DNA of 64,000 nt, taken from positions 105,380 to 169,379 of the forward strand of contig DATATI010000036.1 in the NCBI GenBank assembly GCA_036268875.1, written 5' to 3'. Positions 25,750 to 34,440 of the stretch are shown here, piece by piece. Every line of letters begins with the position of its first letter. Within the stretch, counting starts at the first letter, position 1. Made by a program: the position numbers and the translations under genes. This stretch comes from Polyangia bacterium. GTDB lineage: Bacteria; Myxococcota_A; Polyangia; Fen-1088. The notes below the pieces were generated by a model. That model was not told the origin of the DNA. It worked only from the letters and a program-made list of their open reading frames with translations, and ran no database searches.

Positions 25750-27021
25750 TCAGGCCACGCTCGCGAATCGTTGTGCCGACGGTCCGTGCTCGTGCACCGC
25801 GCGCGTCAACACCGCTTCCAAACGCGCGGCGCTGTCCTCCCAGCCGCGCCGTCCGCCCAGCGCCGCCACCGCGTCGGCGTCGTAGGCGCGCGCCGCCGCG
25901 CGATCCAGCGCCGCCGCCAGCGCCGGCACGTCGCCGACCGGCACCAGCTCGCCCAGGTCGGGTGAGTTGACCACGTCGGGGATGCCGCCCACGTCGGTGC
26001 CGATCACCCGCCGCCCGCAGGCCAGCGCCTCCAGCACCACGTTGGGCGTGCCTTCGTGGTGGCTGGGAAGCACCAGGGTGTCGCAGGCGGCCATCCACTG
26101 CGCCACCTGCTCGTGGGTCTTCTCGCCGGCGAAGAGCACCCGATCGCCGAGATCCTTCGTCACGTCCTTGCACGCCGCCATCGCCTTGCCGTTGCCCACC
26201 ATCACCAGCGTGGCCTGGTTGTCGCCGGCCGCTTTCGAGCCAGCGAAGGCGCGGCACAGATCCAGCGCGCCCTTGGCTTCTTCCACGCGCCCGACGAACA
26301 GCAGCCAGCGCCGGCCATCAGCGCCGTGACCAAGCGACGCGCGCCCGGCGGCGCGATCCTGCGGCCGAAACAGCTCCCGGTCGACACCGTTGCCGACGAT
26401 GTCCACCCGCTCGCGCGGAACGCCGAGGGCGATTACTTTTTCAGCCAGCGCGCGGCTGACCGCCACCACGCGATCGGCGTGCGGCAATGCCAGGCGCATG
26501 TTCTGCCGCGGCCCAAAGCGTGTCGACAGCACGTCGACATCCGACCCGTGCAGCTTGACCACCGCCGGTGCGCCCACCAGCTGGGCCAGCGCCAGCGCCG
26601 CCACGCCGTCGGGATAGGCCCACGATCCCAGGATGACGTCGAACTGCCCGCGGCGCTTCAGCACCGACGGCAGCACCGACGCAGCATAGAACGCGCCCAT
26701 CAGACCCTGGCCGACGCGCGGGATGTAAAAAAAACGCGGATGGGTCACCGGCACGCCGTCGATGGTCTCGTGCGCCGGCACGTCGCTGAGGCGCCCCGTC
26801 GACGACCAGCGCCCGAACAAACCCGCCGCCGGGAACCAGGGGATGGTGGCCAGCACCTCGACGTCGCAACGACGGGACAGGGCCACGAATTGCTGGCGGT
26901 TGAACGGCGCCGACAGCGGTTCCTTGGCGTTGGGAAAGATCTTGGTGATGATCAGAACCCGCAGGCGACGCCCGCTGGACGTCGCCCCCGACGGTTGGTC
27001 TGCGGGAAGGTGACCGGTCAT
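25750..27021 (-). CDS. Glycosyltransferase family 4 (group 1)
   Basis: A 423-residue GT-B enzyme. LRVLIITKIFPNAKEP and FNRQQFVAL are typical of this GT4 branch; LHGSDVDVL, VSRALAEKVI, IVGNGVDRELF, LFVGRVEEAKG and PSHHEGTPNVVLEALACG mark the donor site. I prefer the ATG at 27021 over an upstream TTG at 27057. It follows the Wza-like export gene on the same strand with a short gap, and runs straight into the deacetylase gene. Sugar specificity is not readable. Confidence 0.92.
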   Translation of the reverse strand: MTGHLPADQPSGATSSGRRLRVLIITKIFPNAKEPLSAPFNRQQFVALSRRCDVEVLATIPWFPAAGLFGRWSSTGRLSDVPAHETIDGVPVTHPRFFYIPRVGQGLMGAFYAASVLPSVLKRRGQFDVILGSWAYPDGVAALALAQLVGAPAVVKLHGSDVDVLSTRFGPRQNMRLALPHADRVVAVSRALAEKVIALGVPRERVDIVGNGVDRELFRPQDRAAGRASLGHGADGRRWLLFVGRVEEAKGALDLCRAFAGSKAAGDNQATLVMVGNGKAMAACKDVTKDLGDRVLFAGEKTHEQVAQWMAACDTLVLPSHHEGTPNVVLEALACGRRVIGTDVGGIPDVVNSPDLGELVPVGDVPALAAALDRAAARAYDADAVAALGGRRGWEDSAARLEAVLTRAVHEHGPSAQRFASVA

Positions 27022-27078
27022 ATTCCGGCCAAGATGATTGGGCGAACCCGAGCGCAAGGCAAGGGGGCCCCGGCCCGC

Positions 27079-27717
27079 TTATGGGACGTAGACGACGTCG
27101 CCGGGCAGCAGGACCAGGTTCATGTCTGGCCGCGTCCCGTTCAGGATCGCCGTGTAATCAACGGGGATACGCTTGGGCCGGCCGTCCTTGTCACTGCGCA
27201 TGATGACCGTCTGTTCGACGTCGCCGAATCGGTTCGGTCCTCCGGCCAGGGCCATCGCCTCCGCCACCGTCACATAGTGGGTGGCGGTGAAGGCGCCGCC
27301 GTGTTCGACGTTGCCGCTGACCGTAAATCGATAGCTGCTGACCGACGCCACCGCCACCGTCACGGTGGCCGCTTCCTTGATGAAGGCGGACAGTTTGGTG
27401 GAGATCTCGTTGCGCAGATCGGTGGTGGTGCGGCCAGCGGCGCGCATGTCGCCGATTAACGGCAAGGTGATGGTGCCGTCGGGCCGCACGGTGGCGTCCA
27501 CCGACAGATCGACGTTGTGCCAGACTGACACGTGCAGCACGTCCGACGGACCCAGCACGAACTCGTGTTTGCGCGGATCGGGCTCCGACGCGTAGTCGTA
27601 GTTGGCCATTGTCGTGCCGCAGCCCGTGACCGACGCCAGCGTCGCCGCCAGGATGACCGTCGGCAGACAGGCCCGCACCCAGGGTGAGGATGAAATGTGA
27701 GCAAGCCGTCCTGACAC
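27079..27717 (-). CDS. Polysaccharide export lipoprotein, Wza-type
   Basis: A 212-residue outer-membrane or periplasmic lipoprotein. A signal peptide ends in a lipobox-like VTGC at residues 30-33. A Poly_export domain follows (FVLGPSDVLHVSVWHN, VRPDGTITLPLIGDM) and then one SLBB-like region (YRFTVSGNVEHGGAF, VTVAEAMALAGG). It ends at LLPGDVVYVP without the C-terminal helix that forms the outer-membrane barrel in E. coli Wza, and is shorter (212 against about 380). The start is a GTG with GAAAGAG upstream. It works with the Wzz/BY-kinase proteins at 34-38 kb to export the polymer. Confidence 0.92.
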   Translation of the reverse strand: MSGRLAHISSSPWVRACLPTVILAATLASVTGCGTTMANYDYASEPDPRKHEFVLGPSDVLHVSVWHNVDLSVDATVRPDGTITLPLIGDMRAAGRTTTDLRNEISTKLSAFIKEAATVTVAVASVSSYRFTVSGNVEHGGAFTATHYVTVAEAMALAGGPNRFGDVEQTVIMRSDKDGRPKRIPVDYTAILNGTRPDMNLVLLPGDVVYVP

Positions 27718-27753
27718 GCTCTTTCAAATATCATAAGGTCCTTCGGCACCCTA

Positions 27754-29127
27754 ATGTTTGCGATCCCTGGCCTTGCTGGACTGCTGCTGTTCGTTTACTT
27801 GCGGCCGCAGGAGATCTTCGAGCCGCTGGCCGGCGTCACCTTCGCCATGGCCACGTCGCTGGTGGTGCTGGGCATCATCCTGGACTGGCGGTTGTCGATC
27901 ACCCGACCGCGCTGGTCGCGGGTGACGGGCTTGTCGGCGGCGTTTTTCAGCTGGTCGATGTTGACCGCGGTGATCCTGGCCCCGTCGCACCTGACGTTCA
28001 TCGTCGCCATCTCGTCGGTGGCGGTGGTGATGTACGTGGTGATCGCCGAGGGCGTGCAAAGCTTTCGCGCGCTGGAGGTGATGCTGGGGTTGGTCCTGGG
28101 CATCATCTTGGTGCTGGCGCTGGTGGGCATCCACCAGGGCTTTTCGCCCACCATGTGCATCCTGCGCAGCGGCGCCGGCGACGTGGGCAGCGGCGAGGTG
28201 ATCACCGACGGGCGATCGTGCGCCACGGCAGAAGACTGCGATCGCGACCGACCTGATCCGGAGGCCGAATACTGGTGCGATCACGTCGGCCTGTTCGGGA
28301 CCTCGGCGGTGGGCGGACGGGTCCGCTACCGCGGCATCCTGCAGGACCCGAACGAGATGGCCTGGGTGCTGAGCCTGGGCGTCCCGATGGCCTTCACCTT
28401 CTTCGAGCGCAAGCGTTCGCTGACGCGTTTCCTGCTGGCGCTAGGCACGACCGTCGCCGTGATGATCTGCGTGGTGATGACCCGGTCGCGCAGCGGCCAG
28501 ATGTCATTGCTGGTGGTGCTGGGCGCGTATTTCATTCGCCGCTTTCGCTGGAAGGGTGCGCTGGTGGGCGCGGTGCTGGCGCTGCCGCTGCTGGCGTACG
28601 GCGGTCGCTCCGGCGCCGAGGCCGAATCGTCGTCGACCGAACGTCTGGAGTGCTGGCAGGCCGGCATCGAGATGTGGAAGGAGATGCCCTTCACCGGCGT
28701 CGGCTACGGCAACTTCGGCGAGCACCATTCGCTCACCGCGCACAACTCGTTCATCTTGACGCTGGCCGAGACCGGGCCGCTGGGGCTCTTCCTGTTCACT
28801 GCGCTTTTGTACGCGGCCATCAAGATGCTGGCGCAAGCGGTGCGCGACTTTTCCCATTCGCCCGGCGCCGAGGTGGCCGGCCAGTGGGCGATGGCCCTTC
28901 TGGCCGGCATGCTGGGCACGCTGGTGTCGGTGTTCTTTCTGTCGATCGCCTACAACGCCATCCTCTGGGTGTTCCTGGGCTTCGTGGCGGCGTTCTATGC
29001 GGCGGTGATTCGCCACCAGCCGCGCTGGAAGGTGCCGTTCGGATGGAAAGACCTGACGGTGATCGGCGCCTTCGACTTCACGCTGATCGCGGCGATTGCC
29101 GTCTACATTCGCTTGAAGGGAATCTGA
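27754..29127 (+). CDS. O-antigen/exopolysaccharide polymerase, Wzy/WaaL-like membrane protein
   Basis: A 457-residue integral membrane protein with about ten hydrophobic segments. The conserved RYRGILQDPNEMAW (residues 191-204) and the late HNSFILTLAETG segment mark the O-antigen ligase/polymerase superfamily. The family joins lipid-linked repeat units in the periplasm. Between about residues 132 and 188 lies an unusual soluble loop with four Cys (135, 156, 162, 175) and many acidic residues. It is divergent from the export lipoprotein across only 36 bases, and convergent with the GT2 gene. Confidence 0.88.
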   Translation: MFAIPGLAGLLLFVYLRPQEIFEPLAGVTFAMATSLVVLGIILDWRLSITRPRWSRVTGLSAAFFSWSMLTAVILAPSHLTFIVAISSVAVVMYVVIAEGVQSFRALEVMLGLVLGIILVLALVGIHQGFSPTMCILRSGAGDVGSGEVITDGRSCATAEDCDRDRPDPEAEYWCDHVGLFGTSAVGGRVRYRGILQDPNEMAWVLSLGVPMAFTFFERKRSLTRFLLALGTTVAVMICVVMTRSRSGQMSLLVVLGAYFIRRFRWKGALVGAVLALPLLAYGGRSGAEAESSSTERLECWQAGIEMWKEMPFTGVGYGNFGEHHSLTAHNSFILTLAETGPLGLFLFTALLYAAIKMLAQAVRDFSHSPGAEVAGQWAMALLAGMLGTLVSVFFLSIAYNAILWVFLGFVAAFYAAVIRHQPRWKVPFGWKDLTVIGAFDFTLIAAIAVYIRLKGI

Positions 29128-29134
29128 GCCGCCG

Positions 29135-30268
29135 TCACCAGGTGATGCGCTGGCCGCCGGTGAGGTGGCGCCACAGACCCACCACGGCGGCGGCGTTCAG
29201 CACGACGAACGTGCGCGCCACGCCGGCCAGCCGTCCGGCCCGCTGGCCGACCAGCGCGGCGCCGTAAAACCCCGCCTGGCCGAGACACAGCAACGCCAAC
29301 GTCGCCGCGCAGAAGCCCGACGCGCGCAAAGCCCCGACCAGCGATGCGGCCGCCAGGCTCAACAGCAACCACGGCGCTATCAGGCGCATGAGCTTGTGCG
29401 ACACAGTCTCGAACCAGGCCGGGTTGCGCAGCGGCACCAGCAGCGCTGGCATCATGGCGAACAGCTGATAGTTGCCGGCCAGCGTGCGCACCTTGCGGCG
29501 GAATTCCTGGTCGTCCTCGAACGCCGAATCGTATGCCTCGGCTTCGGTGACGAACAGAACGCGGCGCCCGCGCAGGCGCAGTTGCATGGGGATCCATACG
29601 TCATCGAGGACGATGTCGGCCGGCAAGGGGGAAAGATCGTCGCGGCGAACCATGGCGATCGATCCGCTCATGCCCACCACGCTGCGGAAACGCGACTCTT
29701 GCCGGCGAATCCAGTTTTCATAGCGCCAGTAGACGCCGCTGCCGGCGCCGCCGGTCAGCACCAGGTTGCCGGTGGTGCAACCCATCTCCGGGTGGCGAAA
29801 CGGCGCCGCCAGGGCGCGAGCCGAATTAGGCGACAGCGGCTGGCGCGCGTCGTTGAGCAACAGCAGCTCGCCTTTGGCCATCCCGCGCACCTTGTTGATC
29901 GCCGTCGGCTTGCCCAGGCGTTCTGTCGAGGCCTGGACCGTGATGCGGCCGCCGGCCCGCGGCTGGGCGGCGATCCGGCGCGCCCCGGCTTCCGTGTCGT
30001 CGGAGCAACCGTCGCAATAGACGATGATGTCCAGCTTCTCGGCCGGGTAATCCTGGGCCAGCAGACTGTCCAGCTTGGCCGGCAGCAGCGCGGCGCCGTT
30101 CCACACCGGCAAGCACACGGTGATCGTTGGCAGCGCGGCGTCGGGCGGGATGGGCCGTTCTGGCAGCCGCAACGGCGACAGCCGGGCCAGTACGCCGATG
30201 ACGATCGGATAGCCGACGTAGGTGTACGCCAACAGCGCGATGGTCACCATCACCAGCGCGGCGATCAT
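29135..30268 (-). CDS. Membrane glycosyltransferase family 2
   Basis: A 377-residue processive-type GT2. One N-terminal membrane helix (residues 3-25) is followed by a GT-A domain: ITVCLPVWNG, YCDGCSDDTE, LLLNDARQPL (D-x-D region), VLDDVWIPMQLR (acceptor-side ED) and a QxxRRxR-like QEFRRKVRTLAGN. Two or three C-terminal helices follow. The start is the ATG overlapping the next gene's stop (ATGA at 30265-30268); the longer in-frame reading to 30589 lies within the GT4 gene and is not used. It probably extends the polysaccharide repeat. Confidence 0.9.
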   Translation of the reverse strand: MIAALVMVTIALLAYTYVGYPIVIGVLARLSPLRLPERPIPPDAALPTITVCLPVWNGAALLPAKLDSLLAQDYPAEKLDIIVYCDGCSDDTEAGARRIAAQPRAGGRITVQASTERLGKPTAINKVRGMAKGELLLLNDARQPLSPNSARALAAPFRHPEMGCTTGNLVLTGGAGSGVYWRYENWIRRQESRFRSVVGMSGSIAMVRRDDLSPLPADIVLDDVWIPMQLRLRGRRVLFVTEAEAYDSAFEDDQEFRRKVRTLAGNYQLFAMMPALLVPLRNPAWFETVSHKLMRLIAPWLLLSLAAASLVGALRASGFCAATLALLCLGQAGFYGAALVGQRAGRLAGVARTFVVLNAAAVVGLWRHLTGGQRITW

Positions 30269-31371
30269 GCCCCGCGCCCGAAGCGACGATAAAGCGCCAG
30301 ATAGTCGTTCACCATGCGTTCGCCAGAATAACGGTCCAGGGCGATCTGCCGCCCACGCTGGCCCAGGCGGCGGGCGCGCGCGCGATCGCCGGCCAGCGCG
30401 CGCAGACGCTGGCGCAGGGCAGGGGCGTCGCCCAGCGGCGACAACAGTCCGGTCTCGCCGTCGGCGACCGCGCCGGGGATTCCCCCGACGGCCGTCGACA
30501 CGATCGGCAGCTCGGTGGCCATCGCCTCCAAGATCACCAGCGGCAGTCCTTCCATCTTCGACGACAGCGCGAACACGTCGAACGCGCACAGCAACTGGGC
30601 CACGTCGTCGCGCTTGCCGGTGAGGTGCACGAACGGTTCGACGCGCGCCTCGGCGACGGCCGCCTGCAACCGCGCCGCCTCGGCGCCGTCACCGACGACC
30701 ACCAGCCGCGCTTCGTCGCCCAGCAGCGGCGCGGCCGCGGCGATCAGCAAGTCGTAGGCTTTCTCCGGCGCCAGCCGCCCGACGGTGCCGATCACCCACG
30801 CGGTCGGGGAAATTCCCAGCGCCTTGCGCAGGCCCGCCCGGGCGTCGGCGTCGGGATGAAACCGGCGCAGGTCGACGCCGTTGTTGATGGCCGAAAGCTT
30901 CTTCTCGTCGCAGTCGCCTTGTTGCCGCGACAGCGCCAGCATCTCGGGCGACACCGCCACGTACGCGTCGAGAAAACGCGCCGCCGCCCGCCGGAACCAG
31001 CGCTGCGCGCCCGAGCCCACGCCCGGTCCGTGTCGCGTGTACACCGTCGTCGCGCCGGCCAGCTTTCCCGGAGCCGCGGCGTATAGCAGCGCCATCCGAT
31101 TGTGCGCGTGCACGACGTCGCAACGCTGCCGCCGGAACAGCGCCGCCAGGCGCACGCCCAGTCCGACGTCGACGCCTGGTTTTTTGGCCTCGTGCCGGAC
31201 GCCGACGCCTTTTTCTTCGAACGCCGGCCTGAGCGGGCCCGGATCGTCGCCGGGCGCCAGCGACACCACCGTCACCTGATGGCCCAGCGCCGCTTGCCCG
31301 GCCGCCAGATCCAGAATCATCTTCTCCTGCCCGCCGATGGCCAGCGACGAGACGACGTGAGCGACGATCAT
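30265..31371 (-). CDS. Glycosyltransferase family 4
   Basis: A 368-residue GT-B enzyme. HVVSSLAIGGQEKMILDLA is the N-terminal nucleotide-proximal segment; TRHGPGVG, INNGVDLRRF, VIGTVGRLAPEKAYDLLI and SSKMEGLPLVILEAMA follow in the order expected for GT4. The closest general type is the capsule or LPS-like glycosyltransferases that start with a GGxE(K/R) loop. It lies between the priming sugar transferase and the GT2 gene on one transcript, with an ATGA overlap downstream. The sugar is unknown. Confidence 0.92.
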   Translation of the reverse strand: MIVAHVVSSLAIGGQEKMILDLAAGQAALGHQVTVVSLAPGDDPGPLRPAFEEKGVGVRHEAKKPGVDVGLGVRLAALFRRQRCDVVHAHNRMALLYAAAPGKLAGATTVYTRHGPGVGSGAQRWFRRAAARFLDAYVAVSPEMLALSRQQGDCDEKKLSAINNGVDLRRFHPDADARAGLRKALGISPTAWVIGTVGRLAPEKAYDLLIAAAAPLLGDEARLVVVGDGAEAARLQAAVAEARVEPFVHLTGKRDDVAQLLCAFDVFALSSKMEGLPLVILEAMATELPIVSTAVGGIPGAVADGETGLLSPLGDAPALRQRLRALAGDRARARRLGQRGRQIALDRYSGERMVNDYLALYRRFGRGA

Positions 31372-31378
31372 CGCGGCG

Positions 31379-32119
31379 TTACGTTCCCGAGCGCCGGATC
31401 ATCACGATGGGTGTCTTCAGCAAGATCGACAGCTCCAGTGGCACGAACGAGCGCAGGTGCTCGGTGGCCACGCTGTAGGCCAGGTCGTAGAGCAGCTTCA
31501 CACGCAGATCGTCCGCCAGCGCGTCGTCGGCGCCCTCCACGTCGAAGGGATTGGACAGCACGTCGCGAAAAGCAGCCAGCTCGCTGTCCGCCGGGATCGC
31601 GCCGGTGTATCCCAGCGACACCTGTGCCAGGCCCGTGATGCCGGGCTTGAGATTGCGCATGCGCTCTTCGAAGTAAGGGATGGCCATGGCGATCTGTTCC
31701 AGCAGCTCGGGGCGTTCGGGGCGCGGGCCAACCAGGCTCATGTCGCCGCGAACGACGTTCCAGAACTGCGGGATCTCATCGATGCGGGTCTTGCGCAGGA
31801 ATTTCCCGATGCGGGTGATGCGCGGGTCGTCCTTGCTGGCCATGACCGGGCCGGTCCTGGCCTCGGCGTTCACCACCATGGTGCGAAACTTGTACATGTT
31901 GAACTCGGCGAAGCGGTGCTTCGGCCGGCGAGCGTCACCGTCGCTGATCTCCGAATCCAGCAGCATGCCGGCGCGGCGCTGCTTGATGAAGATTGGCCCG
32001 GGCGAATCCATCCGGATGGCGCAGGCGACGAACGGATAAATCGGCAATGTTAGAACGAACGCGATGGAGCCTCCCAGGATGTCGAGGGCTCTCTTGGCGC
32101 GGGCGACGGCGGGGCTCAC
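31379..32119 (-). CDS. Polyprenyl-phosphate sugar transferase (initiating transferase, PglC/WcaJ-like)
   Basis: A 246-residue bacterial sugar transferase. KRALDILGG, one membrane helix at about 13-33, then the catalytic core MYKFRTM, KTRIDEIPQFWNVVRGDMSLVGPRPE and PGITGLAQVS are the hallmarks of the family. It transfers a sugar-1-phosphate to undecaprenyl phosphate and so starts each repeat unit. It is short, like the monotopic PglC type, and lacks the N-terminal membrane bundle of WcaJ. The start is a GTG at 32119. It heads the leftward operon with two glycosyltransferases and diverges from the anti-sigma-like gene. Confidence 0.94.
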   Translation of the reverse strand: MSPAVARAKRALDILGGSIAFVLTLPIYPFVACAIRMDSPGPIFIKQRRAGMLLDSEISDGDARRPKHRFAEFNMYKFRTMVVNAEARTGPVMASKDDPRITRIGKFLRKTRIDEIPQFWNVVRGDMSLVGPRPERPELLEQIAMAIPYFEERMRNLKPGITGLAQVSLGYTGAIPADSELAAFRDVLSNPFDVEGADDALADDLRVKLLYDLAYSVATEHLRSFVPLELSILLKTPIVMIRRSGT

Positions 32120-32199
32120 GGCGCCACGGTACTATAACGGTTCGGGAATTTCCGCAGGTCGTCGGCGTTATCGTGGTAAAATGCCGACGTGGAGAGGCC

Positions 32200-32667
32200 G
32201 TGATACGTCTCGAAATCCCGGGCACGCTGTCGCACCGAGATGTAGCCTTGCGGACCATCTCGGCCGCCTGCAAGCTGCTGGCGTCGGGAGGCGCCAAAGC
32301 TGACGAAAAAGGTTGGAGCGAGTTCCGCATGCACTTCGTCTCCGCCGTCAGCGAGGCATTCAACAACATCGTCATCCATGGTTACCGCGATCGAGATCTG
32401 GGCACGGTCCGGATCGAAATCGAGCTGGGGCAATCGATGATGACGGTGCGGATGGTAGATTTCGGCGCCAGTTTTGATCTCACCCGTGTGCCCATTCCCG
32501 ATCTGGCGAAGTTGCCTGAATCGGGGTTAGGAATTTTCATCATTAGGTCTTTCATGGACTCTGTGCTTTACGAACCGGGACAGCCGAACGTGCTCGTTCT
32601 AAGCAAATCTCTCTACGCACCGCGCCACTCTGACGCTAGAGTGGTGGCAGCCGGAGAGCCCCGATGA
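32200..32667 (+). CDS. Anti-sigma-factor-type serine kinase, RsbW-like (HATPase_c)
   Basis: A 155-residue GHKL ATPase of the RsbW/SpoIIAB type. SEAFNNIVIHG (52-60) is the N box with its Mg-binding Asn. DFGASFD is the G1 box. SGLGIFI (108-114) is the G2 loop. The family binds a partner protein and phosphorylates a STAS-domain antagonist on Ser. The GTG at 32200 has GGAGAGG just upstream; the longer in-frame reading to 31993 lacks support. Its stop overlaps the STAS gene (ATGA). No sigma factor is encoded nearby, so the bound target is unknown and may be an enzyme of the polysaccharide pathway. Confidence 0.88.
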   Translation: MIRLEIPGTLSHRDVALRTISAACKLLASGGAKADEKGWSEFRMHFVSAVSEAFNNIVIHGYRDRDLGTVRIEIELGQSMMTVRMVDFGASFDLTRVPIPDLAKLPESGLGIFIIRSFMDSVLYEPGQPNVLVLSKSLYAPRHSDARVVAAGEPR

Positions 32668-32969
32668 CGTTCTCGATCACCACTGACACCGATCCGGTGG
32701 TCCTCAAGATCGAGGGCGAGCTGGATGCCGTCACCGTGCCCGAGCTGCGCGCTCCCATTGAACGGCTGGTTGAATCCAAGCCGGCGCGCGTGGTCGTCGA
32801 TCTGTCCAACTTACGGGTCATCGACAGTTCCGGGGTGGGCGCGCTGGTGTCTCTTTACAAACGGGTGCGGGCCACCGGCGGCCATGTGTCGGTGACCGGA
32901 TTGCGCGACCAACCGCTGGCCATCTTTCGTTTGCTGCGGCTGGACGGCGTTTTGGCAGGTGCTCGCTGA
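32664..32969 (+). CDS. STAS-domain anti-sigma factor antagonist (RsbV/SpoIIAA-like)
   Basis: A 101-residue single STAS domain. VLKIEGELDAVTVPELR is the N-terminal strand-turn. VIDSSGVGALVSLYKR contains the phosphorylation site; by analogy with SpoIIAA this would be Ser56, the second Ser of the DSSG loop. Unphosphorylated, it should bind the RsbW-like kinase encoded just upstream and free that kinase's target. The PP2C phosphatase encoded 180 bases downstream would dephosphorylate it. The ATG overlaps the kinase stop. Confidence 0.92.
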   Translation: MTFSITTDTDPVVLKIEGELDAVTVPELRAPIERLVESKPARVVVDLSNLRVIDSSGVGALVSLYKRVRATGGHVSVTGLRDQPLAIFRLLRLDGVLAGAR

Positions 32970-33030
32970 GGGCTGGGGGCGGGGATGGTTTCCGAGAAGT
33001 CCAGAAATAAAACCAACTTTGTCTTGCAGA

Positions 33031-33077
33031 TTGTGTTCTATCGAACACAACTGTCGCACAAAGGTGACCGATCACCT
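33031..33077. promoter_or_regulatory. Two adjacent inverted repeats upstream of the PP2C gene
   Basis: The first is a perfect 8-bp inverted repeat, TTGTGTTC-tatc-GAACACAA (33031-33050). The second is a 6-bp inverted repeat, AGGTGA-ccga-TCACCT (33062-33077). Their centres are 29 bases apart, close to three helical turns. They lie 75-120 bases upstream of the phosphatase ATG, inside a stretch less GC-rich than its surroundings. They are good candidates for transcription-factor sites. The regulator is unknown. Confidence 0.45.
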
Positions 33078-33151
33078 GTTGCCCGGGACGCACACAGAGG
33101 TGTACCTTTGCGTGCGTCGGAAGGCGCAGCCGGTAGCGGGGGCCATTAACG

Positions 33152-34426
33152 ATGTCACAAGCCGGGGCCATGCTGGGAGATGCGTCAGGGGGAGTCATCC
33201 AATTCCCGCGCGATTGGCGTGACGAGGCCTTTTTGCTTGGTTTTTCCAAGGGCTTGGCGGACCTCAAAAGTGACCACGAGCTCCTGGCCTATCTGGGTGT
33301 CGAGTTGCGCGGCCTCTTCCAGCACGTGGCCGTCGTCGAGCTTTTTGTTCTCCAGCCTTTGTCGGGCGAACTGACGCCGGTCGGAAACGTGCGTAGCGGA
33401 ACCGCTTCGCTGAAGCTGCTGGCTGGTCTGGCTCGCGCCGGTCTGGGCGGGTCGCCCGGGCGCCTGACCGACGGGTCCCGGTTGTTTCGCAGCGAAGTGA
33501 CACCGACGCGGGCCTCGACCCTGTCGGTGCCGGTGGTGCTGGACGGATCGGTGATGGCGTTGATCGTTGTGCAGCGGGCGGTCACCGCTTCTGACTTCAC
33601 GAACTCGGATCTGCAGTTGCTGAGCGCGGTGAGCGAGCGCGTGGTCTCCGTCCTGCCGCGTATCAACATGAACGCCCTGACCGCCGCTGCCGGCTGGTTG
33701 CAGAACGACATGGCGTCGGCGCGCGAGATTCAGCGCACGTTGCTGCCGACGTTGGCGTCGAACTTCGGCACCGTCCGGGTGGTGTCCGAGTACAGCCCAG
33801 CGTACGCCGTGGGCGGGGACTTTTACGATCTGCTGGACCTGCAGGACGGGCGTCTGCTGGGCATGATCGGCGACGTCTCGGGTAAGGGCGTCGCCGCGGC
33901 GTTGATGATGTCGCGGGTCAGCTCCGAGCTGCGCCAGCTGGCTTCGCAAAAGGTCTCGCCTGCCGACATGCTGACGCGGGTAAACGCCTCGCTGCAAGAG
34001 CGCACGCGCGATGATCGGTTCGTCACCGTGGTGTGTGTTTCTCTGGACGCCAAGGCGCGCCGCTGCGTGGTGGCCAATGCCGGACACGTGGTGCCGATGC
34101 TCCGCCGGGCAAACGGTTCGGTGATTCGGCTGTCCTATCCGTCGGGACCACCGCTGGGGATGGTGCCGCGGCACGTATATTCGCAGCAAGAGTTCGCCTT
34201 GCAGTCGCGCGACATCCTGATTCTGGTCACCGACGGCGTGTTCGAGACCATCGACGGTCAGCGCGAGCCTTGCTCGACCATGGGCACCTGCCGCCTGACT
34301 GATCTCATCGCCCACGCGCCGCATGACATCGGCGAGATCCGCCGCAACATTCTGGACGCGGTCGGATCCGCAGTGGGCGGTCCGCCCGACGACGTCGCCC
34401 TCCTGGGAATGGAACTGACCGAATAG
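33152..34426 (+). CDS. GAF-domain PP2C-type serine phosphatase (RsbU/SpoIIE-like)
   Basis: A 424-residue cytoplasmic protein. A GAF-like sensor domain spans about 25-170. A linker with AREIQRTLLP (190-199) follows, then the SpoIIE/PP2C domain with GGDFYD (221-226), IGDVSGKGVAAAL (239-251), NAGH, PPLG and VTDGVFE. The Asp residues of GGDFYD and GDVSGKG coordinate the metals. It should dephosphorylate the STAS antagonist encoded upstream in response to a GAF ligand or partner. No membrane segment is present. GGGGG lies 10 bases before the ATG. It is followed after 14 bases by the first Wzz-like gene, which suggests co-transcription with the export genes. Confidence 0.92.
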   Translation: MSQAGAMLGDASGGVIQFPRDWRDEAFLLGFSKGLADLKSDHELLAYLGVELRGLFQHVAVVELFVLQPLSGELTPVGNVRSGTASLKLLAGLARAGLGGSPGRLTDGSRLFRSEVTPTRASTLSVPVVLDGSVMALIVVQRAVTASDFTNSDLQLLSAVSERVVSVLPRINMNALTAAAGWLQNDMASAREIQRTLLPTLASNFGTVRVVSEYSPAYAVGGDFYDLLDLQDGRLLGMIGDVSGKGVAAALMMSRVSSELRQLASQKVSPADMLTRVNASLQERTRDDRFVTVVCVSLDAKARRCVVANAGHVVPMLRRANGSVIRLSYPSGPPLGMVPRHVYSQQEFALQSRDILILVTDGVFETIDGQREPCSTMGTCRLTDLIAHAPHDIGEIRRNILDAVGSAVGGPPDDVALLGMELTE

Positions 34427-34440
34427 GTCGGGGTTCGTTC

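Noticed and set aside
30269..30589. N-terminal extension of the GT2 protein
   Set aside because: The extra residues are coded within the upstream glycosyltransferase gene, and a clean ATGA overlap gives a normal GT2 start.
33031..33050. A LexA (SOS) box
   Set aside because: The half-sites are in the opposite orientation (GTTC-N4-GAAC, not GAAC-N4-GTTC) and no SOS gene is nearby.
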